Source: Deltaproteobacteria bacterium (GTDB lineage: Bacteria; Myxococcota_A; UBA796; SXON01). Taken from it: a DNA stretch of 64,000 nucleotides. The DNA is taken from assembly GCA_947490345.1 (NCBI GenBank), contig CANLGL010000024.1, positions 1-64,000 on the forward strand, given 5' to 3'. Made by a program: the position numbers and the translations under genes. Below, one piece after another: positions 16,074-26,700 of this stretch (position 1 is its first letter; each line of letters begins with the position of its first letter). Below the pieces are notes generated by a model that saw only the letters and a program-made list of their open reading frames with translations, did no database searches and was not told the origin of the DNA.

Positions 16074-18092
16074 ATGTACCCGCATCAAAAGCTCGAATGG
16101 ACCCAGGCCCGCCTGGAAGAGCGGCTTGAAGCTGCACCAGACGACGCCGAAGCACGCGCCGAGCTGGCGCGCGTCTGCCTGTCGCGCGCGCTGTACCACG
16201 GGGGCGGTGAGGCCCTGGCTGCCCAGGCGCTGCAACACGCACGCAAGCTCGCTCACGATGATCCCGACAACCCAGAAGGTCACGTGCTGGCGGGGGCGGC
16301 GCTCGTCGCCGGGGACCGCCCCGAGGCGGCACAGAAGCACCTTGACGAGGCGATGCGGCTCGCCCCCGAACGCGGGGACCTCCACCTGGCCCTGGGCGCG
16401 CTGTATCGCTCCCAGCGCGACCTCCACCTGGCCATCAAACACCTCGAAAACGCTTGCCGGGCATCGCCGGGTAGCTGGGAGTGTCACCTCCTGCTCGGCC
16501 GGGCGCTGTCCGAGCGCGCGCGCCAGATCGGGGGCAGCCGCCTGGTGGAGCGCGCGCAGTACCACATGGTCCAGGCGCTCTCGCTGGACCCGTCACCGGA
16601 CCTGCTCCCCGCGCTGATGCGCGATCTCGGGCTCTTGTGTCTGAACACCGGGCGCTTCGCCGATGCCGAGAAGATGTTCATCCGGCTGCGCCAGAACCCG
16701 CGTTTCTCCGCGCAGGCCCGCAAATACCTGGGTCAGGTGGCGTTTGCCCTCGGCAAATACAAAGGCGCCATTCAACACGACCGGCAGTACCTCGAGGGGC
16801 TCGTGGCCGCCGGCCAGGGAGAGGACCCGGGCACGCTCGCCCAAATCGGGCTGAGCTACCTGCACCTTGGAGAGCTCGACCGGGCGCGCGAGTACTGCAA
16901 CCGGGCGCTCGTGCTTGATCCAGACCTGCTCGTGGCGCGACATGCGCTCGGGTGCGTGATGGTCGAGGAGGGCCAAATTGGCGACGCCATCAAGCTGTTC
17001 CGCGACACCCTCCAAGACCACCCCGAGCACCTCCCCAGTTACGTCGAATTGGCGCGGACCCGGCGGCGCGCGGGTGACGTCAACTGGCTCCAGAAGGCCC
17101 TGTCCGTCGAGGCTTCGGAGTACGACAAGCTCCCGGTGACTGGCGGGCCGGCGGCACCCCGCACCATTTCGCGGAAGCGGATCGATGTGCTTCTGGACGA
17201 GCTCCGTGCGGTCGGTCCCAGCTCGGTCAGCGCCGTGCTCGGTGCGCTGGAGCTGACCGAAGACGAGGGGTTGCGATTTGCCCTCTGGGAGTCGGCCTGC
17301 GGGCTTGCCGCCGGCCATGTCGCCGACGAGCTCGCCACTCGGCTTCGCGAGCCGGGCCGGTACTTTTCGGTGCCGCTCGCGCGAAACGCGCTCAGTGCGG
17401 CCGCTTGGATCCCCGAGCCCGCGTTGACGGCCGGTCTCAACGTCACCATTGACGACGTCCAGCGGGCGTCCATCGATCGGCACGGCAACGCCCACGACCT
17501 GGTCGCCCACCGTCGGGCGGTCGAAGGTGAACGGGAAGTTGCGCGGGCGTGGCAGGCCGTGCTGCTTCTGGCCATCGCCACCCGGCGGAGCCGTTCGGCG
17601 CGCCAGTTGCTGGCCAGCTGGGGACAAGGCGTCGATCCCGAACTTGCGGTGGCCGTGCACGCGGCGCAGGCCATGTGCGGGGAGCCAGACGCGATCAAGG
17701 CACTACACCGCCGCGGCCAGGAAAAAGGCGCGGGTATCCTTGTGGATCGACTTCTGGCACGCATCACGCCGCCGCCTCAGCGCGGTGAGCCCACCGCCGT
17801 CGCAGGCGGTGACACCCGCTGCTCGGCCTGTGGGCGCGTCGGCAGCGAGGTGACCCACCTCATGACCGGGACGCGCGCGGTCATCTGCGACTTGTGCATC
17901 GGCGAGATCCTGCAGAACCGTCATTCTCTGATCGCACCGGACGATTCTGCCTGCCATCTCTGCGCCCGGACGCACTTCGAAGCGCGGAGCCTGTGGCGCC
18001 TCAATGGGGTCGACGCTTGCGCGCACTGCGTGGACCTCAGCGTCGGGCTTCGCGAGCGCGAGGCCGTGGATCGCTTCTTGACGACCTGGTAG
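16074..18092 (+). CDS. TPR protein with C-terminal double zinc ribbon
   Basis: This 672-residue cytoplasmic protein has a long run of TPR helices over about the first 340 residues (for example LALGALYRSQRDLHLAIKHL, QIGLSYLHLGELDRAREYC, RHALGCVMVEEGQIGDAIKL). The middle is helical and unassigned. The last 95 residues carry two four-Cys sites: CSACG with CDLC, resembling the ClpX N-terminal zinc domain (MTGTRAVICDLC), and then CHLC with CAHC. There is no AAA+ domain, so the zinc part may mimic the ClpX adaptor-binding domain or simply bind protein. No signal peptide. TAGGCT lies about 20 bases before the start. The function is unknown. Confidence 0.8.
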   Translation: MYPHQKLEWTQARLEERLEAAPDDAEARAELARVCLSRALYHGGGEALAAQALQHARKLAHDDPDNPEGHVLAGAALVAGDRPEAAQKHLDEAMRLAPERGDLHLALGALYRSQRDLHLAIKHLENACRASPGSWECHLLLGRALSERARQIGGSRLVERAQYHMVQALSLDPSPDLLPALMRDLGLLCLNTGRFADAEKMFIRLRQNPRFSAQARKYLGQVAFALGKYKGAIQHDRQYLEGLVAAGQGEDPGTLAQIGLSYLHLGELDRAREYCNRALVLDPDLLVARHALGCVMVEEGQIGDAIKLFRDTLQDHPEHLPSYVELARTRRRAGDVNWLQKALSVEASEYDKLPVTGGPAAPRTISRKRIDVLLDELRAVGPSSVSAVLGALELTEDEGLRFALWESACGLAAGHVADELATRLREPGRYFSVPLARNALSAAAWIPEPALTAGLNVTIDDVQRASIDRHGNAHDLVAHRRAVEGEREVARAWQAVLLLAIATRRSRSARQLLASWGQGVDPELAVAVHAAQAMCGEPDAIKALHRRGQEKGAGILVDRLLARITPPPQRGEPTAVAGGDTRCSACGRVGSEVTHLMTGTRAVICDLCIGEILQNRHSLIAPDDSACHLCARTHFEARSLWRLNGVDACAHCVDLSVGLREREAVDRFLTTW

Positions 18093-19580
18093 CTAGGGCG
18101 GGGCCACGTCCTCCGGCGAGTCGAGTCGGGAGCACGAAATCTTGGATAGATAGGTGGAATAGTCAAACTTGGGGCTGTTGGCCTCGTCGTGGCAGCCGCG
18201 ACACGTCGCCTCGGTCACGGGGCGGCTGTGCGGGCCGCTTCTGCCCGTGTGGCCCTTCATGGGTCCGTGACAGGCCTCGCATTGCACGTCCCGGAAGGCG
18301 CCGATGGCCTTGTCGTCGACGGCGGCAAAGCCGCCTGCCTGGCCGAACCCGGTGGTGTGGCAACCGACGCACTCCGGATTGTCAGCCTTCTTGCTGGTGA
18401 TGAGCGACTCGAGCGAGCGTGCGTGCGCGTCGAAGCTCCATGAGGCCATGCGATCGCGGTGGCAGCCAGAGCAACTGGAGGCCGTGGCGTAGCCGCCGTT
18501 GTCCAACGGCACGGCGCTCACCCGCGCCGCGCCCAGGATCGCCTCCCGGAACCGGCCGAGCTGGCCGTCCACCTTGCTCGGACCCTCGAGATCTGCGCTG
18601 AGCGGAATGTCCTCGACGTAGCCCAAGGCGCGCCCGGCGCTCCGCCGCACCAGTCGTCGGTGGTCGGTGGCGGTTTCGGCCTCGCGCACTCCCGGCTCGA
18701 TAGCATCGAGCTCGCGGCGGTATCGGGTCGCGGCGACGTCACGCCAGATCCCCGAGGTGACCAAGTCGAGCGGGCGATTGTCGGTCGCGAGCGAAAGATG
18801 AATGAGGGTGACATACCGCCCGCGCCCGGGCGCCTCGACGATCGGCGCACCAGCGGTCGCCATCGGCGGATCATGCCGGTCGCCCTCGGTCGCGAGCACT
18901 GCCGCCAAGCCCGGGACACCCTCGGCAACCAGCCGGTTGGTGGCCAGATCAGCATTCGAGAGCACGAACCATGCGTCCGCGGTCTCGGTCATCGCCGCGC
19001 GCACCGCCTCGACAGGACTGCTCGTCGGGTGAGCGTCGCTGGCGGCCGCCAGTCCTACAAAACCGAGGCGGACGCCACTGCGCTCCACCACCCGCGCGGG
19101 AAGAAGTCCAGCATCACCGATCCAATTTGCGGCGAGCGCTCCGTGGCGCGCGAGGAGCTCGACGCCGCCCGGGGTCAGGTCGATCGGCGAAGCGGCCCAG
19201 GCATCCAGGCCGGTGCCCTCCGCCAGCCCCAGCACCGCTTCGGCCCTCACCCGTCGGTCCAACTCGTCGCGCGCGCTCATGCCCTTGACCAACATCTCTC
19301 CGGCATCCACCGAAAAGAGCGGCACCGGAGCCTCGCTCAGCTGGGCGAAGAGGGCCGCGCGCCGCGCGAACCCGCCGTAGGGGGTGGTGGGACATCCGCA
19401 GACCTCAACCTCGCCGCGCACCGCGCCAGTCAGCGCCACGATCGCCTCCTTCAGCGGGCGCTCGGGGCCACGGACCAATTCGGCCGCGTCGACCGGCTCT
19501 GGAAGCGGCGGCAGCTCGGGCAACGCACGCGAGCCTCCGTCGGAAGAGCAGGCGGCAACGATCCAGAGGTAGGCGATCAT
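18093..19580 (-). CDS. lipoprotein: metallophosphatase-like domain fused to tetraheme cytochrome c
   Basis: This 495-residue protein starts MIAYLWIVAAC, a short signal peptide with lipobox VAAC (Cys11). Residues about 50-330 resemble the UshA/5'-nucleotidase metallophosphatase fold (GEVEVCGCPTTPYGGFARR, FSVDAGEML, VRLGFVGLAAASD), though the full set of metal ligands is not obvious. The C-terminal part has four CxxCH heme sites (CSGCH, CVGCH, CEACH, CRGCH) with extra His for axial ligation (DAHARS, GHTG, GPHS), like cytochrome c554-type proteins. It should be an outer- or inner-membrane anchored periplasmic electron carrier. Its partner and substrate are unknown. The start is set by the signal peptide. 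Confidence 0.82.
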   Translation of the reverse strand: MIAYLWIVAACSSDGGSRALPELPPLPEPVDAAELVRGPERPLKEAIVALTGAVRGEVEVCGCPTTPYGGFARRAALFAQLSEAPVPLFSVDAGEMLVKGMSARDELDRRVRAEAVLGLAEGTGLDAWAASPIDLTPGGVELLARHGALAANWIGDAGLLPARVVERSGVRLGFVGLAAASDAHPTSSPVEAVRAAMTETADAWFVLSNADLATNRLVAEGVPGLAAVLATEGDRHDPPMATAGAPIVEAPGRGRYVTLIHLSLATDNRPLDLVTSGIWRDVAATRYRRELDAIEPGVREAETATDHRRLVRRSAGRALGYVEDIPLSADLEGPSKVDGQLGRFREAILGAARVSAVPLDNGGYATASSCSGCHRDRMASWSFDAHARSLESLITSKKADNPECVGCHTTGFGQAGGFAAVDDKAIGAFRDVQCEACHGPMKGHTGRSGPHSRPVTEATCRGCHDEANSPKFDYSTYLSKISCSRLDSPEDVAPP

Positions 19581-19680
19581 GCAACAAGGTCGTGACGGCA
19601 GCGACCGCACGCAGGCAAGTGTAGTCCCCCACGGCGCGCGCTGCGCCTCCCAGAACCATCAAACGCCGAGGCGCCATGGG

Positions 19681-19812
19681 GGATTGCGGTCAGGGGGAGC
19701 GCCACGCCCCTGCGCGGTACCAGCGCGCAGGGCGCCGCAGGCCGGAAACCGCAGGTTGGAGGCCGGAGGGGATGGCGCGGTAGGGGGAGAGGGCGGCGAG
19801 CCCTTTCCCCCC
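19681..19812 (-). repeat. dispersed intergenic element, copy C
   Basis: Read on the minus strand, this 132-base segment matches copies A (47393-47520) and B (48344-48474) along its length: G-rich/C-rich left arm, CTACCG, CCCTCCGGCCTCCAA, TTTCCGGCCTGCGG, a GCGCG...CGCGC hairpin and a CTCCCC tail. Its left end lies 37 bases before the metalloprotease start. The rest of the 269-base gap (19581-19849) holds nothing else that I can name. Confidence 0.75.
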
Positions 19813-19849
19813 GTGGCATGATAGACGTTGCACGCCTATCGGGGAAACG

Positions 19850-22567
19850 ATGTCGGGGATTCTCGCGCTTCTGGCCTCGGCCGCCGCCTTCGCTCCGTCC
19901 GATGAGGTCTGGATCGGCCGGGAGCCGACGCGCATCTTCCGCACGCACCACCGCACGCAGGCCACGCTCGCGCATCAGCCGGGGTGGGTGGAGTTCACGC
20001 AGGGAGAGGGCGTCGGCTGGCAGGCCCGGTTCGACGAGCGGACCGGCACCCCCCACCGGGCGTGGGGGCCAGGCATCGTGCTGGGCTCGGTGAAAAGCGA
20101 ATCCGAGGTCCGCACGGCCATGGAGCGCTTCCTACTGCGAAACCGCGCCATCGTCGGGGTCGGCCGGCAAGAGTTGCCGTTTTCCCGGGCGCGCTACATC
20201 GCTCGCACCGACACCTGGCTGGTCGACTTCGACCGCACCATCGACGGTCATCCGGTTTTTCGCGGCGGCGTGACGGCGCGCATCCGCTTCGGTAGGCTCA
20301 TCATGCTCGGCGTGGACACCTACCCGGACGCGGTTCTGCCCCAGGCGGAGCTCTCTGAGGCCGATGCTATCACCATCGCGGAGCTTCATGGGGCGGCGCC
20401 GATGGCCGCCCACACGGGCGTCGGGGCCACGTTGGTCGCCTTGCCGATGGACGGGGCCGGCGGTCCGAAGATCCGCCTGGCCTGGCAGGTTCGCAGCGAA
20501 ACCGTCCTACCCCGCGGGATCTGGGTCACGTTTGTTGACGCCGCCACCGGTGAGCTGCTCTCGGTACACAACGAGATTCGCTTCTTGGAGGGCATGGTCT
20601 ACGGCACCCACCGTGAGCGCACGTACGACAGCGCGATGGTGACCTCGCCGATGCCGCGCGTGTCGGTGTCTGGAGAAAGCAGCGTCAACGCCGATGAGTT
20701 TGGCGCCTACGCGGTCGCCGGAGACAGCGCCGCCACCTGGCTCAGCGGCACCTACTTGGACGTGAAAAACGCCAACGGCGCCGAAGGGGAACTGGAGTTC
20801 GCCGAGTCCGACCCCACCTGGACCACGGACGACGCCACTCAGGCTGAGATTGCCAGCTATGTCTACATCCACCAGGTCAAGGACTGGGCCTACGCGCTGG
20901 CACCAGAAGTCACCATGTCCTCGGTGTCGCTCACCAGCAACGTGAACGACACAAGCAGCAGTTGTAACGCCTATTATGATGGAAACGTCAACTTCTATGC
21001 GGCAGGCGGCGGGTGCAACAACACCGGCGAGATCGCCGACGTCAACTACCACGAGTGGGGCCACGGTTTTCACGCTTACAGCGCCGGCACCTGGTCCGTG
21101 GACGGGACCATCGGAGAAGGCTCCGGGGACGTCGTCTCCACGCTCATGACCCACGACAGCTTGATCGCACCCTACTTCGGCACCAACGGCGCGGGCATCC
21201 GGGACGTGGCGCCGAACTGGACCTACCCGGACGACCTTTCGGGCGAGGTGCACTACGACGGCCTGATCTTCGGCGGCTCGGTGTGGGACGTCTGGGCCGA
21301 GCTACTGGCGACCTATGCCGAGAATCGCGAGGACAGCGGTACTGCCTACGACATCGTCGCCCACCTCTTCGTCGATGCGCTGAAAGCCAACCCCACGCTC
21401 GAGACCGCCTACGACGAGTTCATCGTCGCGGACGACGACGACGGGAACCTCGCCAACGGCACGCCACACTTCTGCGAGATCGCCGAAGGCTTCGCGCTCC
21501 ACGGGCTGGGCCCCCTCGCCAGCGACGGCGGTGGGCTCACGGTCGACCACGTGCCAGTCGAGAACCAGAGCGCCGGCACCGGCATCACTGCCGGCGGCAC
21601 CATCGTCAACATTGCGGCGGCGTGCCAGGCGTTCGCGCTGGACACGGTCACGCTCAACTGGTCAACCGACGAGGGGGCCAACTGGTCGACGAGCACGGGC
21701 ACAGTGGCGGGCGACAGCTTCACCGTCGAGTTTCCGGAGTTCCAACCCGACACGATCGTGCACTACTACCTCAGCGCCGAAGGCAACGATGGTCAAGGAG
21801 TCGACGCCCCGGCCGGCGGCGACATCGCGCCGTTCACGTTCTACGTCGGGCCCCTGACCGAATTGTGGTGCGCGGACCTGACCGGCGACGACGGCGCCAT
21901 GGTGCACGAGCTCCTGTCTGGCACGGACCGAGAAGGCGCGGACGACTGGACGCACGGCACGCCAACCGGGTTGGCCAATGATCCGGACGCCGCCTTCACC
22001 GGGCGTAAGGTGTGGGGAAATGATCTCGGCGGCGGCGAATACAACGGCGAGTACCAGCCTGACATCCACAATCGCATCTCGACTCCGGCGGTGGACGCCC
22101 TCGGCAACGAGCGGCTCATCGTGCAGTACCGGCGCTGGCTCAACGTCGAGGACGGCTACTACGACCGGGCCCGTGTGCTCGCAAACGCTGGGGTGATCTG
22201 GGAGAACCACGCCTCGAACGAGCAGCGGGGCGACGAGGACACCCTCGACGACCAGTGGATGCTCGCCACCCACCGTGCCACCCCCAGCGACGGCGCGGTC
22301 AGCGTCTCCTGGGAGATCGAGAGTGACGGCGGCAAGGAGCTCGGCGGCTGGAACGTCGACGACATCTGCGTGTACGCCGCACCGGCGTCGACTGACGATA
22401 CCGGCGACACCGACACCGCTGACGACGGCGGGGGAGACGAGGACACCGACGAGGGCGTAAATCTCAGTCCGAGCGAATGCGGCTGTGACAGTGGTGGCAC
22501 CTTGCTCCCAGCGAGCTTGATGTCGCTCCTGGTTGCGACGATGGCGGCGCGGCGGCGGCGGCAGTGA
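19850..22567 (+). CDS. secreted M36-like metallopeptidase with MYXO-CTERM tail
   Basis: This 905-residue protein begins with a signal peptide (ILALLASAAAFAPSD). Residues about 80-250 look like the FTP/PepSY-type propeptide of M4/M36 peptidases. The zinc site is NYHEWGHGFHAY (HExxH) with GEGSGDVVS supplying the third ligand Glu, as in M36 fungalysins. Downstream are beta-sandwich regions (WSTDEGANWSTSTGTV; WEIESDGGKELGGWNVDDIC) that look like adhesion or carbohydrate-binding modules, then a DTGDTDT linker and the tail CGCDSGG, a hydrophobic helix and RRRRQ: a MYXO-CTERM sorting signal. It is probably anchored to the cell surface or released after processing. It heads a short run with the TPR gene at 22567. 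Confidence 0.87.
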   Translation: MSGILALLASAAAFAPSDEVWIGREPTRIFRTHHRTQATLAHQPGWVEFTQGEGVGWQARFDERTGTPHRAWGPGIVLGSVKSESEVRTAMERFLLRNRAIVGVGRQELPFSRARYIARTDTWLVDFDRTIDGHPVFRGGVTARIRFGRLIMLGVDTYPDAVLPQAELSEADAITIAELHGAAPMAAHTGVGATLVALPMDGAGGPKIRLAWQVRSETVLPRGIWVTFVDAATGELLSVHNEIRFLEGMVYGTHRERTYDSAMVTSPMPRVSVSGESSVNADEFGAYAVAGDSAATWLSGTYLDVKNANGAEGELEFAESDPTWTTDDATQAEIASYVYIHQVKDWAYALAPEVTMSSVSLTSNVNDTSSSCNAYYDGNVNFYAAGGGCNNTGEIADVNYHEWGHGFHAYSAGTWSVDGTIGEGSGDVVSTLMTHDSLIAPYFGTNGAGIRDVAPNWTYPDDLSGEVHYDGLIFGGSVWDVWAELLATYAENREDSGTAYDIVAHLFVDALKANPTLETAYDEFIVADDDDGNLANGTPHFCEIAEGFALHGLGPLASDGGGLTVDHVPVENQSAGTGITAGGTIVNIAAACQAFALDTVTLNWSTDEGANWSTSTGTVAGDSFTVEFPEFQPDTIVHYYLSAEGNDGQGVDAPAGGDIAPFTFYVGPLTELWCADLTGDDGAMVHELLSGTDREGADDWTHGTPTGLANDPDAAFTGRKVWGNDLGGGEYNGEYQPDIHNRISTPAVDALGNERLIVQYRRWLNVEDGYYDRARVLANAGVIWENHASNEQRGDEDTLDDQWMLATHRATPSDGAVSVSWEIESDGGKELGGWNVDDICVYAAPASTDDTGDTDTADDGGGDEDTDEGVNLSPSECGCDSGGTLLPASLMSLLVATMAARRRRQ

Positions 22568-23172
22568 TGCTGCTTCTGGCGCTCGGCATCGCCCGCGCCG
22601 AGCTGGCCCCTCCCGACTACGACGTGACCCTGACCGAGGCCGCGGGCGCCGAGGTCGCGCGTGTCGGCCGCGAGCGGGATGCGACGACGGCCGAGACCTT
22701 TGCCAAGCGGTGGATGCGTACCTTCGGCCCCTCGGCGCGCGTCACCTACGAGCTGGGCCTGGTCTGGCGCCTGGCTGGTGACGACGCCCATGCGATGGCC
22801 TATCTGCACCAGGCCGTCGAGCTCGACCCTGACCTCGCTGCTGCCCGCTACGATCGTGGTGAGGTGCGCCTGGCCCGCGACGACGTGGCCGGCGCGACCG
22901 AAGACTTCGAGGCGGTCGTGCGGCTGCTCCCTCAGGCGTGGCCGGGCTGGTTCCGGCTGGCGCAGCTCTCGGGACAGGCGGGTGACGCGCGCGGCTTCGA
23001 ACGGAACCTCGTCAAGGCGCTGCGTCTGGGCTTCGCGGTGCCGGCCGTCGCGCAGGATCCGACCTGGCGGGGCTTTCGGCGCGACGCCACCATTGGCCCA
23101 GTCCTCGAACGATTGGTGCTGGTGTATCAGGGGCAACAGGCCCTCGACACGCTGGGCGACGCGCCGGGATAA
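22567..23172 (+). CDS. periplasmic TPR protein
   Basis: This 201-residue protein starts at an ATG whose A is the last base of the upstream TGA stop (TGATG), so it is likely coupled to the metalloprotease gene. A short signal peptide (MLLLALGIARAELAPP) precedes three TPR-like helix pairs: VTYELGLVWRLAGDDAHAMA, ARYDRGEVRLARDDVAGATE, GWFRLAQLSGQAGDARGFER. TPRs bind other proteins; a scaffold role in the envelope is likely but the partner is unknown. Confidence 0.75.
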   Translation: MLLLALGIARAELAPPDYDVTLTEAAGAEVARVGRERDATTAETFAKRWMRTFGPSARVTYELGLVWRLAGDDAHAMAYLHQAVELDPDLAAARYDRGEVRLARDDVAGATEDFEAVVRLLPQAWPGWFRLAQLSGQAGDARGFERNLVKALRLGFAVPAVAQDPTWRGFRRDATIGPVLERLVLVYQGQQALDTLGDAPG

Positions 23173-23182
23173 ACCGCGCGTG

Positions 23183-23764
23183 ATGCTCCTCGCCCTGTTC
23201 GCGTCCCTCGCCAGCGCCGCCGAGTCTGCCACTGCCACCGCGGCAACCCCGATGGCCGCGGCGGAATCGTTGATCAATCGCGACGCGGAAGGCATCGGAA
23301 TGGGGCTGATCCTGGGTGCGCCAACCGGATTCTCGGCGGCGTGGCGGCCTGGGGGGCGCTTCCTGGTGGACGGGGGAGTGGCATGGTCGTTTGTGCCCAC
23401 GTCCGGCGGAGTGCGGAGCTATGCACAGATCCACATCGACGCCTGCATCGACCTGGCCGATCTCCGCACCTCCGAAATGCCCAACATGCACTTCCCGGTC
23501 TGGATGGGCGTGGGTCCGCGCACCCGTCTGGGTGATGGCACCGGCTACGAGGCCTTCAACGTCGCGGTTCGCATTCCGTTCGGCATGGGCTTCTGGCACG
23601 ACGGTGTGCCGGTAGAAGGGTTCATCGAGATCGCGCCCGGCGTGGGCGTTTTCCCTCGAACCGAATTCATCGTCGATGCGGCGCTGGGCGTGCGCTTCTA
23701 CATTCCGATGCCCGGCGGGGCCCCACGGTTCAGATCGGCCGACCCGGACACCGAGAACTACTGA
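23183..23764 (+). CDS. putative outer-membrane beta-barrel protein
   Basis: This 193-residue protein has a signal peptide ending at ASAAES and then alternating Gly/aromatic strands ([85 protein letters not shown]) that fit a small barrel of eight or so strands. It begins 10 bases after the TPR gene stop and ends 19 bases before purL, so it may share their transcript. I do not recognise a named porin family. A GTG three bases upstream is an alternative start. Confidence 0.65.
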   Translation: MLLALFASLASAAESATATAATPMAAAESLINRDAEGIGMGLILGAPTGFSAAWRPGGRFLVDGGVAWSFVPTSGGVRSYAQIHIDACIDLADLRTSEMPNMHFPVWMGVGPRTRLGDGTGYEAFNVAVRIPFGMGFWHDGVPVEGFIEIAPGVGVFPRTEFIVDAALGVRFYIPMPGGAPRFRSADPDTENY

Positions 23765-23783
23765 CCGGCCGCCAGGAGCTCCG

Positions 23784-26700
23784 ATGTTCACGCTGCGTGG
23801 TGGCCCAGCCCTCTCGACTTTTCGCCTTCAGCGACTGTTCGTTGCGCTGGTTGCGCGTGCCCCTGGACTGCGCGCGCTCCACGCCGATCATCTGCACCTC
23901 GTCGATGTGGCACGGCCGCCGGACCAGCAGTCGCTCGGCCGGCTCCAAGCCCTGTTGAGCTACGCGCCACCGTCGCCACCGCGCTCGGGGCCCTGCGTGG
24001 TCGTGGTCCCCCGCCTGGGCACGGTGAGCGGCTGGTCGTCCAAGGCCACGGACATCGCCCACAACTGCGGCCTCGCCGCCGTGCATCGCATCGAGCGCGC
24101 AACGGTCTACCACTTTGACTGCGATGCCATCGACCTCACCGCGGTGGCGCCGCTGTTGCACGATCGGATGACGGAGTCGGTTTTGGCGGGCATCGACGAG
24201 GCCGCCGCGTGTTTCGGTACCGCGCCTCCAGCCCCACTCTCGCGGGTTGACGTGCTCGGTGGCGGGGCGCCCGCGCTCCGTGCGGCGAACGTGGCGCTCG
24301 GGCTTGCGCTGGCCGACGACGAGATCGGCTACCTGGTGGCGGCCTTCGTCGGCCTGGGCCGCAACCCGACCGACGCCGAACTGATGATGTTCGCGCAGGC
24401 GAACTCCGAGCATTGTCGGCACAAAATCTTCAACGCCTCGTGGACGATCGACGGCGACGAGCAGCCGCGCTCGCTCTTCGCGATGATCCGCAACACCACC
24501 GCGATCGCGTTGGCGGCCAACCCCAGCGGTCCCGGCGCCGTCCGCTCCGCGTACCACGACAACGCCGCGGTCACCGAGGGTTGGCCGGCGCGACGACTCT
24601 TCCCCGACGCAAGCGGCCAATGGAGGTACACCGCGGCACATCCGCTGCACCTCCTGATGAAGGTGGAAACCCACAACCACCCCACCGCCATCAGCCCCTT
24701 CCCGGGGGCCGCGACGGGCTCGGGCGGGGAGATTCGCGACGAAGGCGCCGTGGGCCGGGGCGGCAAGCCCAAGGCCGGCTTGTGCGGGTTCTCGGTGTCG
24801 CATTTGCGCGTCCCCGACCAGGAGCTCGAACCCTGGGAGCTTGACGACCCCGGCAAGCCCGATCGCATCGTCAGCGCCTGGCAGATCATGGTGGACGGTC
24901 CGCTCGGCGCCGCCGCCTTCAACAACGAGTTCGGGCGCCCGAACCTCGCCGGCTACTTCCGCAGCTTCGAGGCGCGCCTGGACGGCGAGGTGCGGGGTTA
25001 CCACAAGCCGATCATGATCGCCGGCGGCGTCGGCAATATCGACGAGCGGCACGTCGACAAGTTGCCGATTCCCTCCGGTTCGGCGCTGATCGTGCTCGGC
25101 GGGCCGGCGATGCGCATCGGGCTCGGGGGGGGCGCCGCCAGCTCGATGGCGTCGGGCCAGAGCGCCGGCGATCTCGATTTTGCCAGTGTACAGCGGGATA
25201 ATGCTGAGGTGGAACGACGTTGTCAGGAGGTCATCGACCGCTGCCAGGCGTTGGGAGAAGACAACCCGATCCTGTCGCTGCACGACGTCGGCGCGGGGGG
25301 GCTCTCCAACGCCTTTCCTGAGTTGGTGCACGGGGGCGCCGCCGGCGGATGCTTCGACCTCCGGGCGATTCCCAGCGCTGAACCAGGAATGTCGCCCCTG
25401 GAGGTGTGGTCCAACGAGGCGCAGGAGCGCTACGTGCTCGCGGTGCCGGAGGATGCGGTGGCGGCGTTCGCGGCGCTATGCGCGCGCGAGCGATGCCCGT
25501 GGGCCCGGGTGGGCACCGCGACTGCCGAGCCGCGTCTACGCGTCGACGACACGCTCCTCGGTGAGCCGCCGGTCGATCTCCCGCTGGACGTCATCCTCGG
25601 GAAGACGCCACGCGTGCACCGCATCGCGACGCGTACTCAGCGGACGCTCCACCCCGCAAACCTCGACGGGATCGAGCTTGCGGACGCGGCGCGGCGGGTG
25701 CTCCGCTTCCCCGCCGTGGCCGACAAGACCTTCCTGGTGACCATCGGCGACCGCTCGGTCGGCGGGCAGGTGGCCCGAGATCAGATGGTGGGCCCGTGGC
25801 AGGTGCCCGTGGCCGATGTCGCGGTGACCACCCACAGCTACGAGGGCCATCGCGGCGAAGCAATGGCGATGGGCGAACGAACGCCGCTTGCGCTCCTCGA
25901 CGGGCCCGCATCGGCGCGAATGGCCGTCGGCGAGGCGATCACCAACCTCGCGGCCGCCCCGGTGGAGGCGCTCGGGCAGGTGGTGCTCTCCGCCAACTGG
26001 ATGGCGCCGGCCGGCCACCTCGGCGAGGACGCGGTGCTGTACGACATGGTCCGGGCCGTCGGGATGGAGCTTTGTCCGGCGCTTGGCGTCGCGATCCCGG
26101 TGGGCAAGGACTCGATGTCGATGCGCACGACCTGGGACGGGAAAGCCGTCACCTCCCCGGTCTCGCTCATCGTGTCCGCCTTCGCCCCAGTCACGGACGT
26201 ACGTCGGACACTCACGCCTCTGTTGCGACGCGCGCCGGCGACCGAGTTGTGGCTCGTGGACCTCGGCAACGGTCGCGATCGCCTCGGCGGGAGCGTGCTC
26301 CTGCAGGCCTACAGCCAGCTTGGCGACACCGCGCCCGACCTTGACGACGCCGACTTGCTGAAGACCTTCTTCGCCGCGATCCAGACCGCCAGCGCTGCCG
26401 GTGAGCTGCTCGCGTACCACGATCGCAGCGACGGTGGGCTCTTCGCCACCCTGAGTGAAATGGCATTCGCCTCCCGATGCGGCCTCGACATCGATGTGCC
26501 CGGCGCCCTGTTGCCGGCCCTTTTCGCGGAGGAGCTCGGCGCCGTGATCCAGGTGCGCGCGGCGGAAGCGGACGCGGTGGCTGCACGCTTCCGGGGGCTG
26601 CGCCTGGTCCGATTGGGCAGGCCCATTTTTGACCTGCCCGAGGCCTCGCTGCTTCGGTTCTCGCACGAGGGGCGCGTCGTCTTCGCCTCGGGGAGGGCCG

